This document shows positions 24,867 to 32,898 of a stretch of 64,000 bases of DNA, piece after piece. Origin of the DNA: CALODL01 sp942492115 (GTDB lineage: Bacteria; Planctomycetota; Phycisphaerae; UBA1845; CAIVHJ01); assembly GCA_942492115.1 (NCBI GenBank), contig CALODL010000022.1:124001-188000 (forward strand). The letters run 5' to 3'. Both the position numbers and the translations under genes were made by a program. The notes beneath the pieces were generated by a model. It saw only the letters and a program-made list of their open reading frames with translations. It was not told the DNA's origin and made no database searches. Numbering within the stretch: the stretch's first letter is position 1; every line of letters starts with the position of its first letter.

Positions 24867-26219
24867 TCATTTCGGTCGCTGGACCCCGTTGGCCAGCCTG
24901 ACAGACAGCTCATCGAGAGTTACTGACAGGTCATGGTCTTCCTGGCGACGGTGATCGACGTGTCTGATGGCGTGCATGACCGTCGTGTGATCGCGTCCAC
25001 CGAAACGGTTGCCGATCTCCTGCAGACTGAGCTCGGTGAGGTTGCGAGCCAAGTACATGCAAACCTGTCTGGGCAGTGCGATTGACTTGTGCCTGCGGCG
25101 TCCGAGTAGCTCGGCCTTGGTCACCGCGTACTGCGCGGCCACATCGTCCAGGATCGCTTGAACACTTACCCTATGGCGCACAGAGGGTTGTTCACCAATG
25201 GCTTCCCGTGCGGTCTCAATGTCGACTGGTCTGCCGTGTTGCTGACTGAGAGCATCCACCAGGGTGATGGCCCCCTCGAGTTCCCGGGTGTTGCTGTCGA
25301 TACACGACGCCAGATGGTGCACCACGTCTTCCGGCAGGTCGACATTGCGATTGCGGGATTTCTTCTGAACGATGGCCATGCGCGTTTCGAGGCATGGCGT
25401 GTCGATCCTGGAGACCAGTCCCCAATTGAACCGTGAGGTCAGGCGGTCTTCGAGGCTGGGGATCTCTCGCGGACAGCAGTCCGCCGACAGCACAATCTGC
25501 TTCCGCTCCTGGTACAGCGTGTTGAAGGTATGGAAGAACTCCTCCTGGCTACGTTCCCGCGCCGAGAGGAACTGAATATCATCGATGAGCAGCACATCTA
25601 CGTGGCGGTAGCGATAACGGAATCGCTCCAGGGCCCCCGCTTCAACGGCTTCGATGAAATGGTTGTTGAAGGTCTCGCATGACAAGAACAACATCTGGGC
25701 GTCGGGCCGGGTCATGCGCACATGATGGCAGATGGCTTGCAGCAGGTGCGTTTTGCCCAAGCCGACGCTGCCGTGGATGAATAGGGGGTTATAGGCTTCG
25801 CCGGGGTTCTCGCTGACCGCAATCGACGCTGCGTGGGCCAATCGATTGGACGGGCCAACCACGAAATTATCGAAGGTGTACTCGGGATTCAAAGTCGGCA
25901 TCGAATCGTCGTCGAAAGATCCGGCAGGCGGTCGAGGCATGTGGCCATTGGCGTGGCCATTGACCGGCGCGGGGGCGACGATGAGGAAACGCACCGTGAC
26001 CAGTCGACTGGTGAGAACCTGAGCCGCTTCGGTGAAGGCAACGATGCACTGTTCGGTCAGATAACGTTGCTGGGGAAGATTGGCACACCCGATTTCCAGG
26101 ATTCCGTGGTCGAGCGCAGCGTCGCCCAGTTCGTCGAACCATTTGCGTACGACGTTGGCATGATTCTTGCGCACATACGCAAGCACGTCCTGCCACTCGC
26201 TGGAGGTGAGTGCAGCCAT
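24867..26219 (-). CDS. dnaA: chromosomal replication initiator DnaA
   Basis: A 450-residue initiator that binds DnaA boxes and opens the origin. Domain I (1-80) interacts with helicase or DciA; a short Gly/Pro linker follows; the AAA+ domain has Walker A SVGLGKTHLL (151-160) and Walker B LLIDDIQFL (210-218); domain IV contains the DNA-binding signature GGRDHTTVMHAIRHV. The ATG at 26219 with GGAA 6 bases upstream is preferred; an in-frame extension to 26450 is Arg-rich and looks non-coding. It heads the minus-strand replication cluster. Confidence 0.96.
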   Translation of the reverse strand: MAALTSSEWQDVLAYVRKNHANVVRKWFDELGDAALDHGILEIGCANLPQQRYLTEQCIVAFTEAAQVLTSRLVTVRFLIVAPAPVNGHANGHMPRPPAGSFDDDSMPTLNPEYTFDNFVVGPSNRLAHAASIAVSENPGEAYNPLFIHGSVGLGKTHLLQAICHHVRMTRPDAQMLFLSCETFNNHFIEAVEAGALERFRYRYRHVDVLLIDDIQFLSARERSQEEFFHTFNTLYQERKQIVLSADCCPREIPSLEDRLTSRFNWGLVSRIDTPCLETRMAIVQKKSRNRNVDLPEDVVHHLASCIDSNTRELEGAITLVDALSQQHGRPVDIETAREAIGEQPSVRHRVSVQAILDDVAAQYAVTKAELLGRRRHKSIALPRQVCMYLARNLTELSLQEIGNRFGGRDHTTVMHAIRHVDHRRQEDHDLSVTLDELSVRLANGVQRPK

Positions 26220-26479
26220 TGGTGATTCCGGTCGTTCTCGTATGAAAGCGCTGGTCGCGGCAGCGCGATGGAGGCTGAATAATGAACGACGGCGCCGGGT
26301 GCGGCGCAACTCGATCAAACGCGTCCGGAAGTTTACCCCATGGTTTCGATACTGACAACGGCATGGTGGTCCGAAACATCTTTCGATGACGTCAGCAATT
26401 GGGCGCCTTGAAGATCTGTTTTCATAAACCCGCTTGCCCAGTTGGCGCATCCTCAGATAATGGGTATGGTCACACTTCT
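26220..26479. other. divergent intergenic region upstream of dnaA
   Basis: A 260-bp region separating dnaA (minus) from the plus-strand membrane-protein gene. It should hold both promoters and is the second candidate for an origin. I see no clear DnaA boxes, no long AT tract and no strong hairpin. Confidence 0.4.
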
Positions 26480-27091
26480 ATGGTGACCGAAGCCGCACCC
26501 CATGCCATCGAGCAGGATTTGGCCCGCGATCATGTCGAGGCCCTCAGAACTCTGCATCGCGTTCGATCGCTTCTCTTTTTCCTGCTGGTCCTCGCATTGC
26601 TCATGCCGTTCGTGGTCTACGCTTTGATACGTATGGGCATGGTCGATCCCGCAGCGCCGGATGCGACCTGGTATCGGTTTTCGACAATCGGGATGACCCT
26701 GGGATCATTCTGGTCGTTGTTCGCTGGTGCATTGCTCGTAGTGACTTACTATCTCAGCATCAATGTCTGTCTCGTCGGACGCCTGGGCAGCGCCGGGCAG
26801 CCGATCGTGGGTCTGATGTGGATGGTCGTCTTGATGTTGCTTCTGGTCGAGTGGCCCGGTCGCGATCACATTCATCTGCCCGGCGTGTTCTTCGACATCG
26901 CCGGACTGTTGGGCTCACCGCCCGAATCCGATGGTGGATGGCAGGCAAGTATCATGCATGGCGCTCGATTCCTCATCCTGCCGTTGGTCAGCCTGGTGGC
27001 CTCAGTTGCAGCCGACATGCGCTACGGCCGGGGATACCAACTGGCGATGCGTCGCGTCAAACAGAAGCTCGGCGTTACCGTGCACAGCTAA
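26480..27091 (+). CDS. conserved membrane protein of unknown function
   Basis: A 203-residue protein with four hydrophobic helices: about 31-52, 72-95, 105-125 and 165-185. No enzyme motif or family is recognised. The ATG at 26480 gives the most compact protein; a longer in-frame start (26399) adds a poor segment. No clear ribosome binding site. It precedes the VKOR-DsbA gene by 18 bp on the same strand, so the two may be co-transcribed and both act at the membrane. Confidence 0.6.
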   Translation: MVTEAAPHAIEQDLARDHVEALRTLHRVRSLLFFLLVLALLMPFVVYALIRMGMVDPAAPDATWYRFSTIGMTLGSFWSLFAGALLVVTYYLSINVCLVGRLGSAGQPIVGLMWMVVLMLLLVEWPGRDHIHLPGVFFDIAGLLGSPPESDGGWQASIMHGARFLILPLVSLVASVAADMRYGRGYQLAMRRVKQKLGVTVHS

Positions 27092-27109
27092 TCCACCCAA
27101 TGTAACGTC

Positions 27110-28498
27110 ATGAAGAATCGTGTCGTCTCAACTGTTTCCGTTGTCGCCGTGATCGGGTTATGCGCAGTCGCCATGCTCATCTCGAACGACCTGCTCAAAG
27201 TTCACGGTGGCTCCGCGGCCCAGGGTACGGCGTTCGAAGGCAGCTGGTGGTCACAATTCTGCGGTGAAGATGATGGCGGGGGCGGCGGGTGTCAAAGTGT
27301 CGTGGCCAGCCGGCACGGTACACTGAACGTGCCGGGATTCGGTGCAGTACCGGTCGCTCTACTGGGGCAGTGGTTTTACACATTCATCGGCGTGTGGTTC
27401 CTGTTCGTCGGCGCTCCGCAGCGTTCCAAACGCATGTGGCATCTGGTGCCACTCGTGCTGGCGTTCGTGGCCAGCGGCGTCAGCGCCTACTACATATACA
27501 TCATGTCCTCGGAATTGCACGAGTGGTGCACCCTGTGTTTGGTTCTCCACAGCATCGACTTCGTTCTCGTCGGCCTGATTCTGCTAATGTGGCTGTTCCC
27601 ACTGACCCCCGGCTCTGTGATCGAACCCGATGGACTTGAACCGGACCCCGGCGACCGAGCCGATTCACGTTTTGCAGTGCCGGTCGAACGACTCGTGTTC
27701 AGTACACTGGCTTGTATCCTGGCGTGCTGTTTCGTGTCATATTTATGGTTCGGGTTTTCTTTGCGTGTCATGAACCATGCGAAGAGTACTGAAAAATACC
27801 AGCAATTGCTCAAGAGCATGTCGGAGGATCGCGCCGTAGTGTTCGGTACGTTCCTGGGTTCCATTCCGGTCGAAGTTCCCCAGCGGTCCGACGCGCCACA
27901 ACTGGGGCCGACCGAAGCGAAGCATGAGTTGGTGATCTTCAGTGACCTTCAGTGCTCCAGTTGTCGTGCGTTCGAGTACACACTTCGTGAACAGGTCATG
28001 CCGAGCCTTGGCGAGCGCTTGCGCGTCGTGTTTAGACACTTTCCATTGTGCACCGACTGCAATCCGTCACAAACTCCCTCTGGACGACATCGGCGGGGGA
28101 TTCATCCGCAGGCGTGTCAGGCATCGTACGCTGCAGAGGCCGCGCGCATGCAGGGGGGTAACAACGCGTTCTGGGAAATGCACGATCTCGTTTTCTCACG
28201 TCAGCAGGAGTTGTTCAAGCCGGAGTTCTCTCCCCTCAGCTTCGAAATCTATGCTCAGGAACTTGGTCTCGATGTAGAGCGCTTCCGTGCAGACATGTCA
28301 GGTGATCACGTGCGCCAGATCGTCAAAGGCGACGTAGATGCCGGTGTGGCACTGGGCGTCCGCGGCACGCCAACAGTTTTCCTCGATGGCAAGCGGATCC
28401 GTCCCATCCAGCGCGGTAGTGATGTATTCTGGCAGAGCATTATCGCCGATTTCCTCAAGGCGGAACCAGTGCCCGCTCCAGGTGACCAGCAGGGCTGA
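27110..28498 (+). CDS. vitamin K epoxide reductase fused to DsbA-like thioredoxin domain
   Basis: A 462-residue membrane protein for periplasmic disulfide formation. The N-terminal VKOR domain has an initial Cys pair in the loop after TM1 (FCGEDDGGGGGC) and the CxxC quinone-side motif EWCTLC between membrane helices. After another helix near residue 205 comes a thioredoxin/DsbA fold with active-site CSSC (FSDLQCSSCRAF), additional Cys (CTDC) and the cis-Pro loop GTPTVF. Such fusions oxidise secreted proteins while passing electrons to quinone, replacing DsbA/DsbB. The CTDC pair and the following RHRRGIHPQAC insertion are extra to a minimal DsbA. Confidence 0.92.
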   Translation: MKNRVVSTVSVVAVIGLCAVAMLISNDLLKVHGGSAAQGTAFEGSWWSQFCGEDDGGGGGCQSVVASRHGTLNVPGFGAVPVALLGQWFYTFIGVWFLFVGAPQRSKRMWHLVPLVLAFVASGVSAYYIYIMSSELHEWCTLCLVLHSIDFVLVGLILLMWLFPLTPGSVIEPDGLEPDPGDRADSRFAVPVERLVFSTLACILACCFVSYLWFGFSLRVMNHAKSTEKYQQLLKSMSEDRAVVFGTFLGSIPVEVPQRSDAPQLGPTEAKHELVIFSDLQCSSCRAFEYTLREQVMPSLGERLRVVFRHFPLCTDCNPSQTPSGRHRRGIHPQACQASYAAEAARMQGGNNAFWEMHDLVFSRQQELFKPEFSPLSFEIYAQELGLDVERFRADMSGDHVRQIVKGDVDAGVALGVRGTPTVFLDGKRIRPIQRGSDVFWQSIIADFLKAEPVPAPGDQQG

Positions 28499-28565
28499 CA
28501 GCGAATGGACGGCGCTTTCACCGCCATCGTTCCAACACATCGCAGAACCACCTTGCGATATGGGC

Positions 28566-28581
28566 TGTTTCACGTGACCCA
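28566..28581. promoter_or_regulatory. degenerate parS-like site
   Basis: TGTTTCACGTGACCCA matches 14 of 16 positions of the parS palindrome, with both mismatches in the right half. It lies in the gap after the VKOR gene, about 4 kb to the right of the dnaA-dnaN gap, whereas the good sites are 19 kb to its left. It may be a weak ParB site or a chance match. Confidence 0.4.
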
Positions 28582-28767
28582 GTACTGTTGATTGTGGCGA
28601 TCCGGACACGCATCCCGCGTTCGATCTGATTACACGCGATCTACTTCGGAGAACGAGATCTTTTTGAGCTCCGATCGATTGCAAACAACCGGCGCGGCCA
28701 GTAGATTGCGGCGGGAGAATTTCCTTCCTAACCAACCGAGTTCTTGCCGCTACAGGGAGGTCGTGCG

Positions 28768-29544
28768 GTGCGCGTTATTACCGAACCTGAAGTGTATCTC
28801 GTCGGTCGCCAGACGGTCAGTGACACCGAAATCGATCGTTTTCTATCAGACCACGATGTCGATAGCTGGCAATCCGATACCGCTGTGGCCGGACAGAAGC
28901 TATGCGAGGTGGCGGGGCGCGTGTGCTACATGAGTTTTGCCAAGCCACGTCCCGGCGGTAACGAGCGCTACCTGAACCACATCCTCGGTGTCGGACATGG
29001 TTCAGTACTCGAACATGCGGTGTGGAACTTCATTTTCACCGGCGTATCCCGCAGTTTGACGCACGAGCTGATTCGCCATAGGGCAGGTTTCGGTTACTCG
29101 CAGTTGTCCCAGCGATACGTCGATGAATCACAAACGGACTTCGTCGAGCCGGCGATCATCGCCGATGATCCCGAGCTACACAGCGTGTGGCAAGCGGCCA
29201 TGCAAGACAGCCTCGCTGCCTACCAGAAACTCGTCGCGGGCCTGGCTGCCAAGCTCGAGCATGTCGAGGACAAGACACTGCGGCGCAAGATCGCCCGTCA
29301 GGCAGCGCGATCGGTCTTGCCCAACGCCACAGAGACCAAGATATTTGTTACCGCCAACGCCCGCGCTCTGCGACACTTCATCGAACTGCGGTGCAACGAA
29401 CACGCCGATACGGAGATCCGTTTGCTGGCGGCGAAGGTCTGCACCGTATTGCAAAGAGAAGCGCCCAATCTGTTCGGTGATTATGAATTGACCGAGCTCG
29501 AAGATGGAACCACGGCCGCGAGTACCGCGAGCAAGAAGGTCTAG
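28768..29544 (+). CDS. thyX: FAD-dependent thymidylate synthase ThyX
   Basis: A 258-residue flavin-dependent enzyme that methylates dUMP to dTMP using methylene-THF and NADPH. The ThyX motif appears as RHRAGFGYSQLSQRY (103-117), a good match to RHRxxSxxxxSxRY except that the first Ser is replaced by a Phe/Gly region. The GTG at 28768 is chosen because AGGGAGG lies 7 bases upstream; a TTG at 28744 precedes the ribosome site. The leader from 28499 is long (about 270 bp) and carries the parS-like site. Confidence 0.95.
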   Translation: MRVITEPEVYLVGRQTVSDTEIDRFLSDHDVDSWQSDTAVAGQKLCEVAGRVCYMSFAKPRPGGNERYLNHILGVGHGSVLEHAVWNFIFTGVSRSLTHELIRHRAGFGYSQLSQRYVDESQTDFVEPAIIADDPELHSVWQAAMQDSLAAYQKLVAGLAAKLEHVEDKTLRRKIARQAARSVLPNATETKIFVTANARALRHFIELRCNEHADTEIRLLAAKVCTVLQREAPNLFGDYELTELEDGTTAASTASKKV

Positions 29545-29888
29545 GGTCGACGGGTTGGGGCCACACGGGCCGACACGGCGCGAATGGCATGACTTCTGCA
29601 GTGAAGCACGCCCCGGTTCTGATCTTGCGTGCCCGGTCCAACGACAGGGCTTCACGCCTATCGAACGAGTGTCGATTCGAGTCTCATCTTCGAGTTGAGC
29701 TGTTGCCCGAGGAGTCCAGTGCGCATTGAGTGGCTCTTGGATCGGCTGCAAAGAAACATGCGTATTGTGGATCTTTTCTTTGCGCAGTGATCAAGACAAG
29801 CCGTCTATGTTTTCAGGTTCAAACAGTAGTCAACTACCCCACCCTCTGGGTGGGGGGACGGTGGTGGGCGGAGTCTCGTGCAATGGCT
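29545..29888. other. intergenic region between convergent thyX and PTPS genes
   Basis: About 340 bp without a believable gene. Near its right end a perfect 8-bp stem with a 3-base loop (29837-29855) could end transcription in one or both directions. The rest shows nothing I can name. Confidence 0.45.
29837..29855. terminator. hairpin between convergent genes, probable bidirectional terminator
   Basis: CCCCACCC and GGGTGGGG pair perfectly around TCT. There is no strong U tract on either side, so the termination function is inferred from position between the convergent thyX and PTPS-family genes. Confidence 0.45.
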
Positions 29889-30677
29889 TCAAATCTTGAT
29901 TTCTGCGTAGGTCTTCGGCGTCTCCCACACCCGCACACGGTTGAGCACCGCCGGCGTGAACTGACCGTCGAGCTTGTCCCAAATCACCTGTGCGATGTTT
30001 TCAACCGAAGGATTCAGTTCCGCGAACTCCGGGCAATCGAGATTGAGATTCTTATGGTCGAAACGATCGATGACGAGTTCCTTGACCAACGCTTCGAAGA
30101 CCGACAGCTCTACGACCAGCCCGGTGGTGGCATTGGGAGTGGCCGCAACAGTGACATCGATCCGGTAGTTATGACCATGCCCGTTGGGGTTGGAACACTT
30201 CCCGAAAACCTCCACATTGGCCGCGTCCGAGAGGTTCTTGCAGTACAATCGATGGGCTGCTGAAAACTCGAACGACTGCGTCATCGCGATCATGTCAGGC
30301 CCTTCTCGATCAATGGTGTAAGACAGGAAAGGTGTGGCGATCAGCCTCAGCTGCGCGAGCATCGCGCCATCGAAGTCCTGTGTGCACACCACCCCCCAGA
30401 TGTCGCGCACAGCCCGTTCAAACAGCCCGCCTCCAGCCTCAGGTAACGCTGCCATGGCGGCAGCGCGTAAAGCTTTGTCGATTTGCCGGATATCGCACAA
30501 ATACCCAGTCTCGAGATTCGGCTGCCCATCGACAACCGCCTGCAGCGTGATGTACGGCGCGATTCGCCAGGATTCGGGCCATCCCGCCCAACTGTTATGC
30601 ATCTGGCCCTGCGGCTCCAACGCGCTCAACCGAATCTCACGCATGAGTCTCATGGCCAGGAATTGTAGACCGCGCAT
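29889..30677 (-). CDS. tandem PTPS/QueD-family protein, second domain intact
   Basis: About 262 residues holding two copies of the 6-pyruvoyl-tetrahydropterin synthase fold. The C-terminal copy is complete: SFEFSAAHRL, catalytic FGKCSNPNGHGHNY with the zinc His residues, DHKNLNLDCPEF, and the terminal Glu in VWETPK. The N-terminal copy keeps the pattern (ITLQAVVDGQPNLETGYLCDIRQ) but has lost the zinc His residues. It may make sepiapterin, pyruvoyl- or carboxy-tetrahydropterin; the GKCxNPNGHGHNY box is the animal PTPS type rather than the usual bacterial QueD CxxxHGH. The ATG at 30677 (GGGAG just upstream) is preferred; 30653 or 30644 are possible. Confidence 0.83.
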   Translation of the reverse strand: MRGLQFLAMRLMREIRLSALEPQGQMHNSWAGWPESWRIAPYITLQAVVDGQPNLETGYLCDIRQIDKALRAAAMAALPEAGGGLFERAVRDIWGVVCTQDFDGAMLAQLRLIATPFLSYTIDREGPDMIAMTQSFEFSAAHRLYCKNLSDAANVEVFGKCSNPNGHGHNYRIDVTVAATPNATTGLVVELSVFEALVKELVIDRFDHKNLNLDCPEFAELNPSVENIAQVIWDKLDGQFTPAVLNRVRVWETPKTYAEIKI

Positions 30678-30783
30678 GTTCTCCCGACAACATGGCAGAG
30701 TATGGCCGCTGCACCCGTGTCCGCGCAATGGCCGTCTCGCACGGTGCACATTGGCCCATGCACTCAGGGTTTGTGGGTGCTGA

Positions 30784-30918
30784 TCAAAGCGCTCCCAGAA
30801 GTCGCAGCGTGATCGCATAGGGATAGTGTCCAGTGAGTGCCTCATAGAGCATGATGCCCAGGGTACAAATATCACTGCGTGTATCGATGGCGTCAGGATC
30901 ACCGTTGGTCTGTTCGGG
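30784..30918 (-). pseudogene. remnant of a Ser/Thr protein kinase gene
   Basis: Minus-strand codons ending at a TGA (30784-30786) read SPEQTNGDPDAIDTRSDICT and then LGIMLYEALTGHYPY, which is the activation-loop end and helix F of a Hanks-type kinase (normally the SPEQ...D.RSDIYSLG..LYELLTG..PY region). The rest of the kinase is absent on both sides, so this is a 45-codon fragment. It is unlike any other gene here except the kinase at 42166-44916, with the equivalent SPEQADPL..RVDTRTDVFSLG segment. Confidence 0.78.
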
Positions 30919-31122
30919 CGACCCCCTCGGAGAGGAGCAGTGACGACAACCCTCGCAAATCATTGTGGGACAAAGAAGCGTTATTGGGGTTTGATCGGGC
31001 GATCAAAAAGTCGGAATTTTTCGCGACAGTCGGGGTACTCACTTGGCAATGGCCCACTGTGCTTCGGAATTGACATCAGATGTCGATCTGAGTTCCGTGG
31101 CCGAACGGCAAGGAGTTGAGTA
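30919..31122. other. intergenic leader of the Kazal-protein gene
   Basis: Contains the promoter of the plus-strand Kazal gene and no recognisable gene. A plus-strand open frame from 30826 covers the kinase remnant antisense and does not look coding. Confidence 0.4.
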
Positions 31123-31716
31123 ATGAAGACCGCAATGACATTCGCGATGATGACCATGGCTGCTCTGGCCGCGAGTTCGACGCTGGCAATCGGAAGCATG
31201 ACCTCGGCGGCTGGCGAACTGAATGATCTGTTCGATGCACTCGACAAAGCCGAAGAGATCCTGGCCGACCTCCAGGAAGATCAGCAGGAGCTGAGCTCGG
31301 AAATGCGTACACTGCGGCGAGACATCGCGATGCTCAAACAGGACTACCGCGACGCGTCGAACCCGCGTCCCATGGAGCCGTACCATCAAACGCCCGGCGA
31401 CGTGCGCGATCAACTCGAGCAGGCCTACCAGGTCTTCGGCCAACTGGGTTTCGAGCGGACGATGCTGCAGTTGGAGATGGAACAGGTGCAGGCAGACATC
31501 GACGTCATCAATGCTCAGATCGAGTTGATCCTCGACGGATTCACGGTGTGCTCACGGGGTCAGCAAGTGTGTATCGAGTTGATCTATGATCCGGTCTGTG
31601 GAGCAGACGGCCAGGAATACGACAATAGTTGCTTTGCATGTGCTGCAGGTGCCAGGGGTTTCCGGGACTGCGCCGAGAACGATTCCCCAGTCGATAACGG
31701 TACGCATCGCAAATAG
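31123..31716 (+). CDS. exported coiled-coil protein with Kazal-type inhibitor domain
   Basis: A 197-residue protein: signal peptide (1 to about 25), a long heptad-rich helix (about 30-75 and 95-137), then a Kazal-like domain with six cysteines at 143, 150, 159, 170, 173 and 183. The DPVCGADGQEYDNSCFACAA core is the classic Kazal motif (PVCG...Y.N.C). Kazal domains block serine proteases by inserting a loop in the active site; bacterial examples are uncommon and probably act outside the cell or in the periplasm. The P1 residue falls near IELIYD, so the target is undecided. Monocistronic. Confidence 0.85.
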   Translation: MKTAMTFAMMTMAALAASSTLAIGSMTSAAGELNDLFDALDKAEEILADLQEDQQELSSEMRTLRRDIAMLKQDYRDASNPRPMEPYHQTPGDVRDQLEQAYQVFGQLGFERTMLQLEMEQVQADIDVINAQIELILDGFTVCSRGQQVCIELIYDPVCGADGQEYDNSCFACAAGARGFRDCAENDSPVDNGTHRK

Positions 31717-32069
31717 CCTGGTTGCTACATATCCCCGAACCCGGAAAGAGAGGCTCCAACGATGGCGCCTTCCTCCCCCTCGTTAATCTTCGGACAGCTC
31801 CGAATGGCTCGTGATGTTGGCACAACACATTGTGCGGTCAAAGCCGCGCGACCAGAGATTGCACGGCTGACAGAGATGCCCCACAGACCTCATCTCAGGC
31901 TGTAACATCCTGTCCCAATATTAATTAGAGCCGAAGCGACGGCCATTTTGCCAATCGGGATTAACATCCTGATGAACCGGACCGCCTGGCTGTCCGCTCC
32001 GTTCCCCGGTGTGGTAAAATGCCGTGGGTGACAGGTCCGGGTTCGTGATCAACCACAAGGGTGTTATCA
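31717..32069. other. intergenic region, nothing recognised apart from leader
   Basis: About 350 bp between the Kazal and Sel1 genes. A TAAAAT sequence near 32014 could be a -10 element for the Sel1 gene. No RNA gene or ORF with support was seen. Confidence 0.35.
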
Positions 32070-32888
32070 ATGATTCTCCATGTGCTCCTCGCATTGTCCG
32101 TGTATTGCGGCGGTATCAAGGACGTCTTGACCGACAAGGTCGACGAGGCCACGATCCGCCAGTATGCCACGGAGGCCGCCGGCGGCAATGCCGACGCGAT
32201 GTTCAACCTCGGCGTAATCTATGCCAACGGCACAGGCTTGCCCAAGGACGAGGTCCTTGCCCTCGACTGGTACCTCAAGGCCGCCGCGCGTGGACACCGC
32301 GAAGCTTGTTTCAATCTCGGAGCCATGTATGCCGCCGGCCGGGGTATTGCGCAAGACGACATGGTCGCATTAGAGTGGTATCACAAAGCCGCTGCCGAAG
32401 GGCATGACATCGCCATGTTGAACATCGGATACATGCATGAGCATGGTCGCGGTGTACCCAGGAGCGACACCCGCGCCATTGAGTGGTACCGTAAAGCAGC
32501 CGACGCTGGAAATGCGGGCGCGATGTTCAATCTCGGGTCGATGTTCGAGGCGGGCCGCGGCGTGAGTCAGAGTGACAAACGCGCAGCCGAATGGTACACA
32601 ATGGCGGTCAAAGGGCAGGATATTCGGGCGACCTACAACCTGGGCGTGCTCTATGCGGAGGGGCGCGGTGTGACTCAGGACGAACAGCGCGCAGTCCAGT
32701 TGTTCAAGGTTGCGGCGAAGAAGGGGCATTCGGCGGCGATGTTCAATCTGGGAGTGATGTACGCTCAGGGGCGCGGCATCGAGCAGGACAACTACGAGGC
32801 CTACACCTGGGTCAAGAAATCAGCAGATGCCGGATATCAACCAGCCATCGAGTTGGTCAAGAAGGGCAAGGAACTTGACGATCGGTGA
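32070..32888 (+). CDS. exported Sel1-repeat protein
   Basis: About 272 residues: a short signal peptide and then six to seven Sel1-like repeats of about 36 residues, each with the A-x-x-x-L-G-x-x-Y-x-x-G-x-G pattern (for example AMFNLGVIYANGTG and AMFNLGVMYAQGRG). Sel1 repeats are alpha-helical scaffolds for protein interactions, often in envelope signalling. ATG at 32070 has AAGG 9 bases upstream; a GTG at 32061 is less likely. No partner gene is obvious; the convergent neighbour is a glycosyltransferase. Confidence 0.9.
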   Translation: MILHVLLALSVYCGGIKDVLTDKVDEATIRQYATEAAGGNADAMFNLGVIYANGTGLPKDEVLALDWYLKAAARGHREACFNLGAMYAAGRGIAQDDMVALEWYHKAAAEGHDIAMLNIGYMHEHGRGVPRSDTRAIEWYRKAADAGNAGAMFNLGSMFEAGRGVSQSDKRAAEWYTMAVKGQDIRATYNLGVLYAEGRGVTQDEQRAVQLFKVAAKKGHSAAMFNLGVMYAQGRGIEQDNYEAYTWVKKSADAGYQPAIELVKKGKELDDR

Positions 32889-32898
32889 CTGAAGGTTG

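Noticed and set aside
30678..30902. N-terminal extension of the PTPS protein
   Set aside because: It overlaps the kinase remnant in another frame and is Arg- and Cys-rich without conservation.
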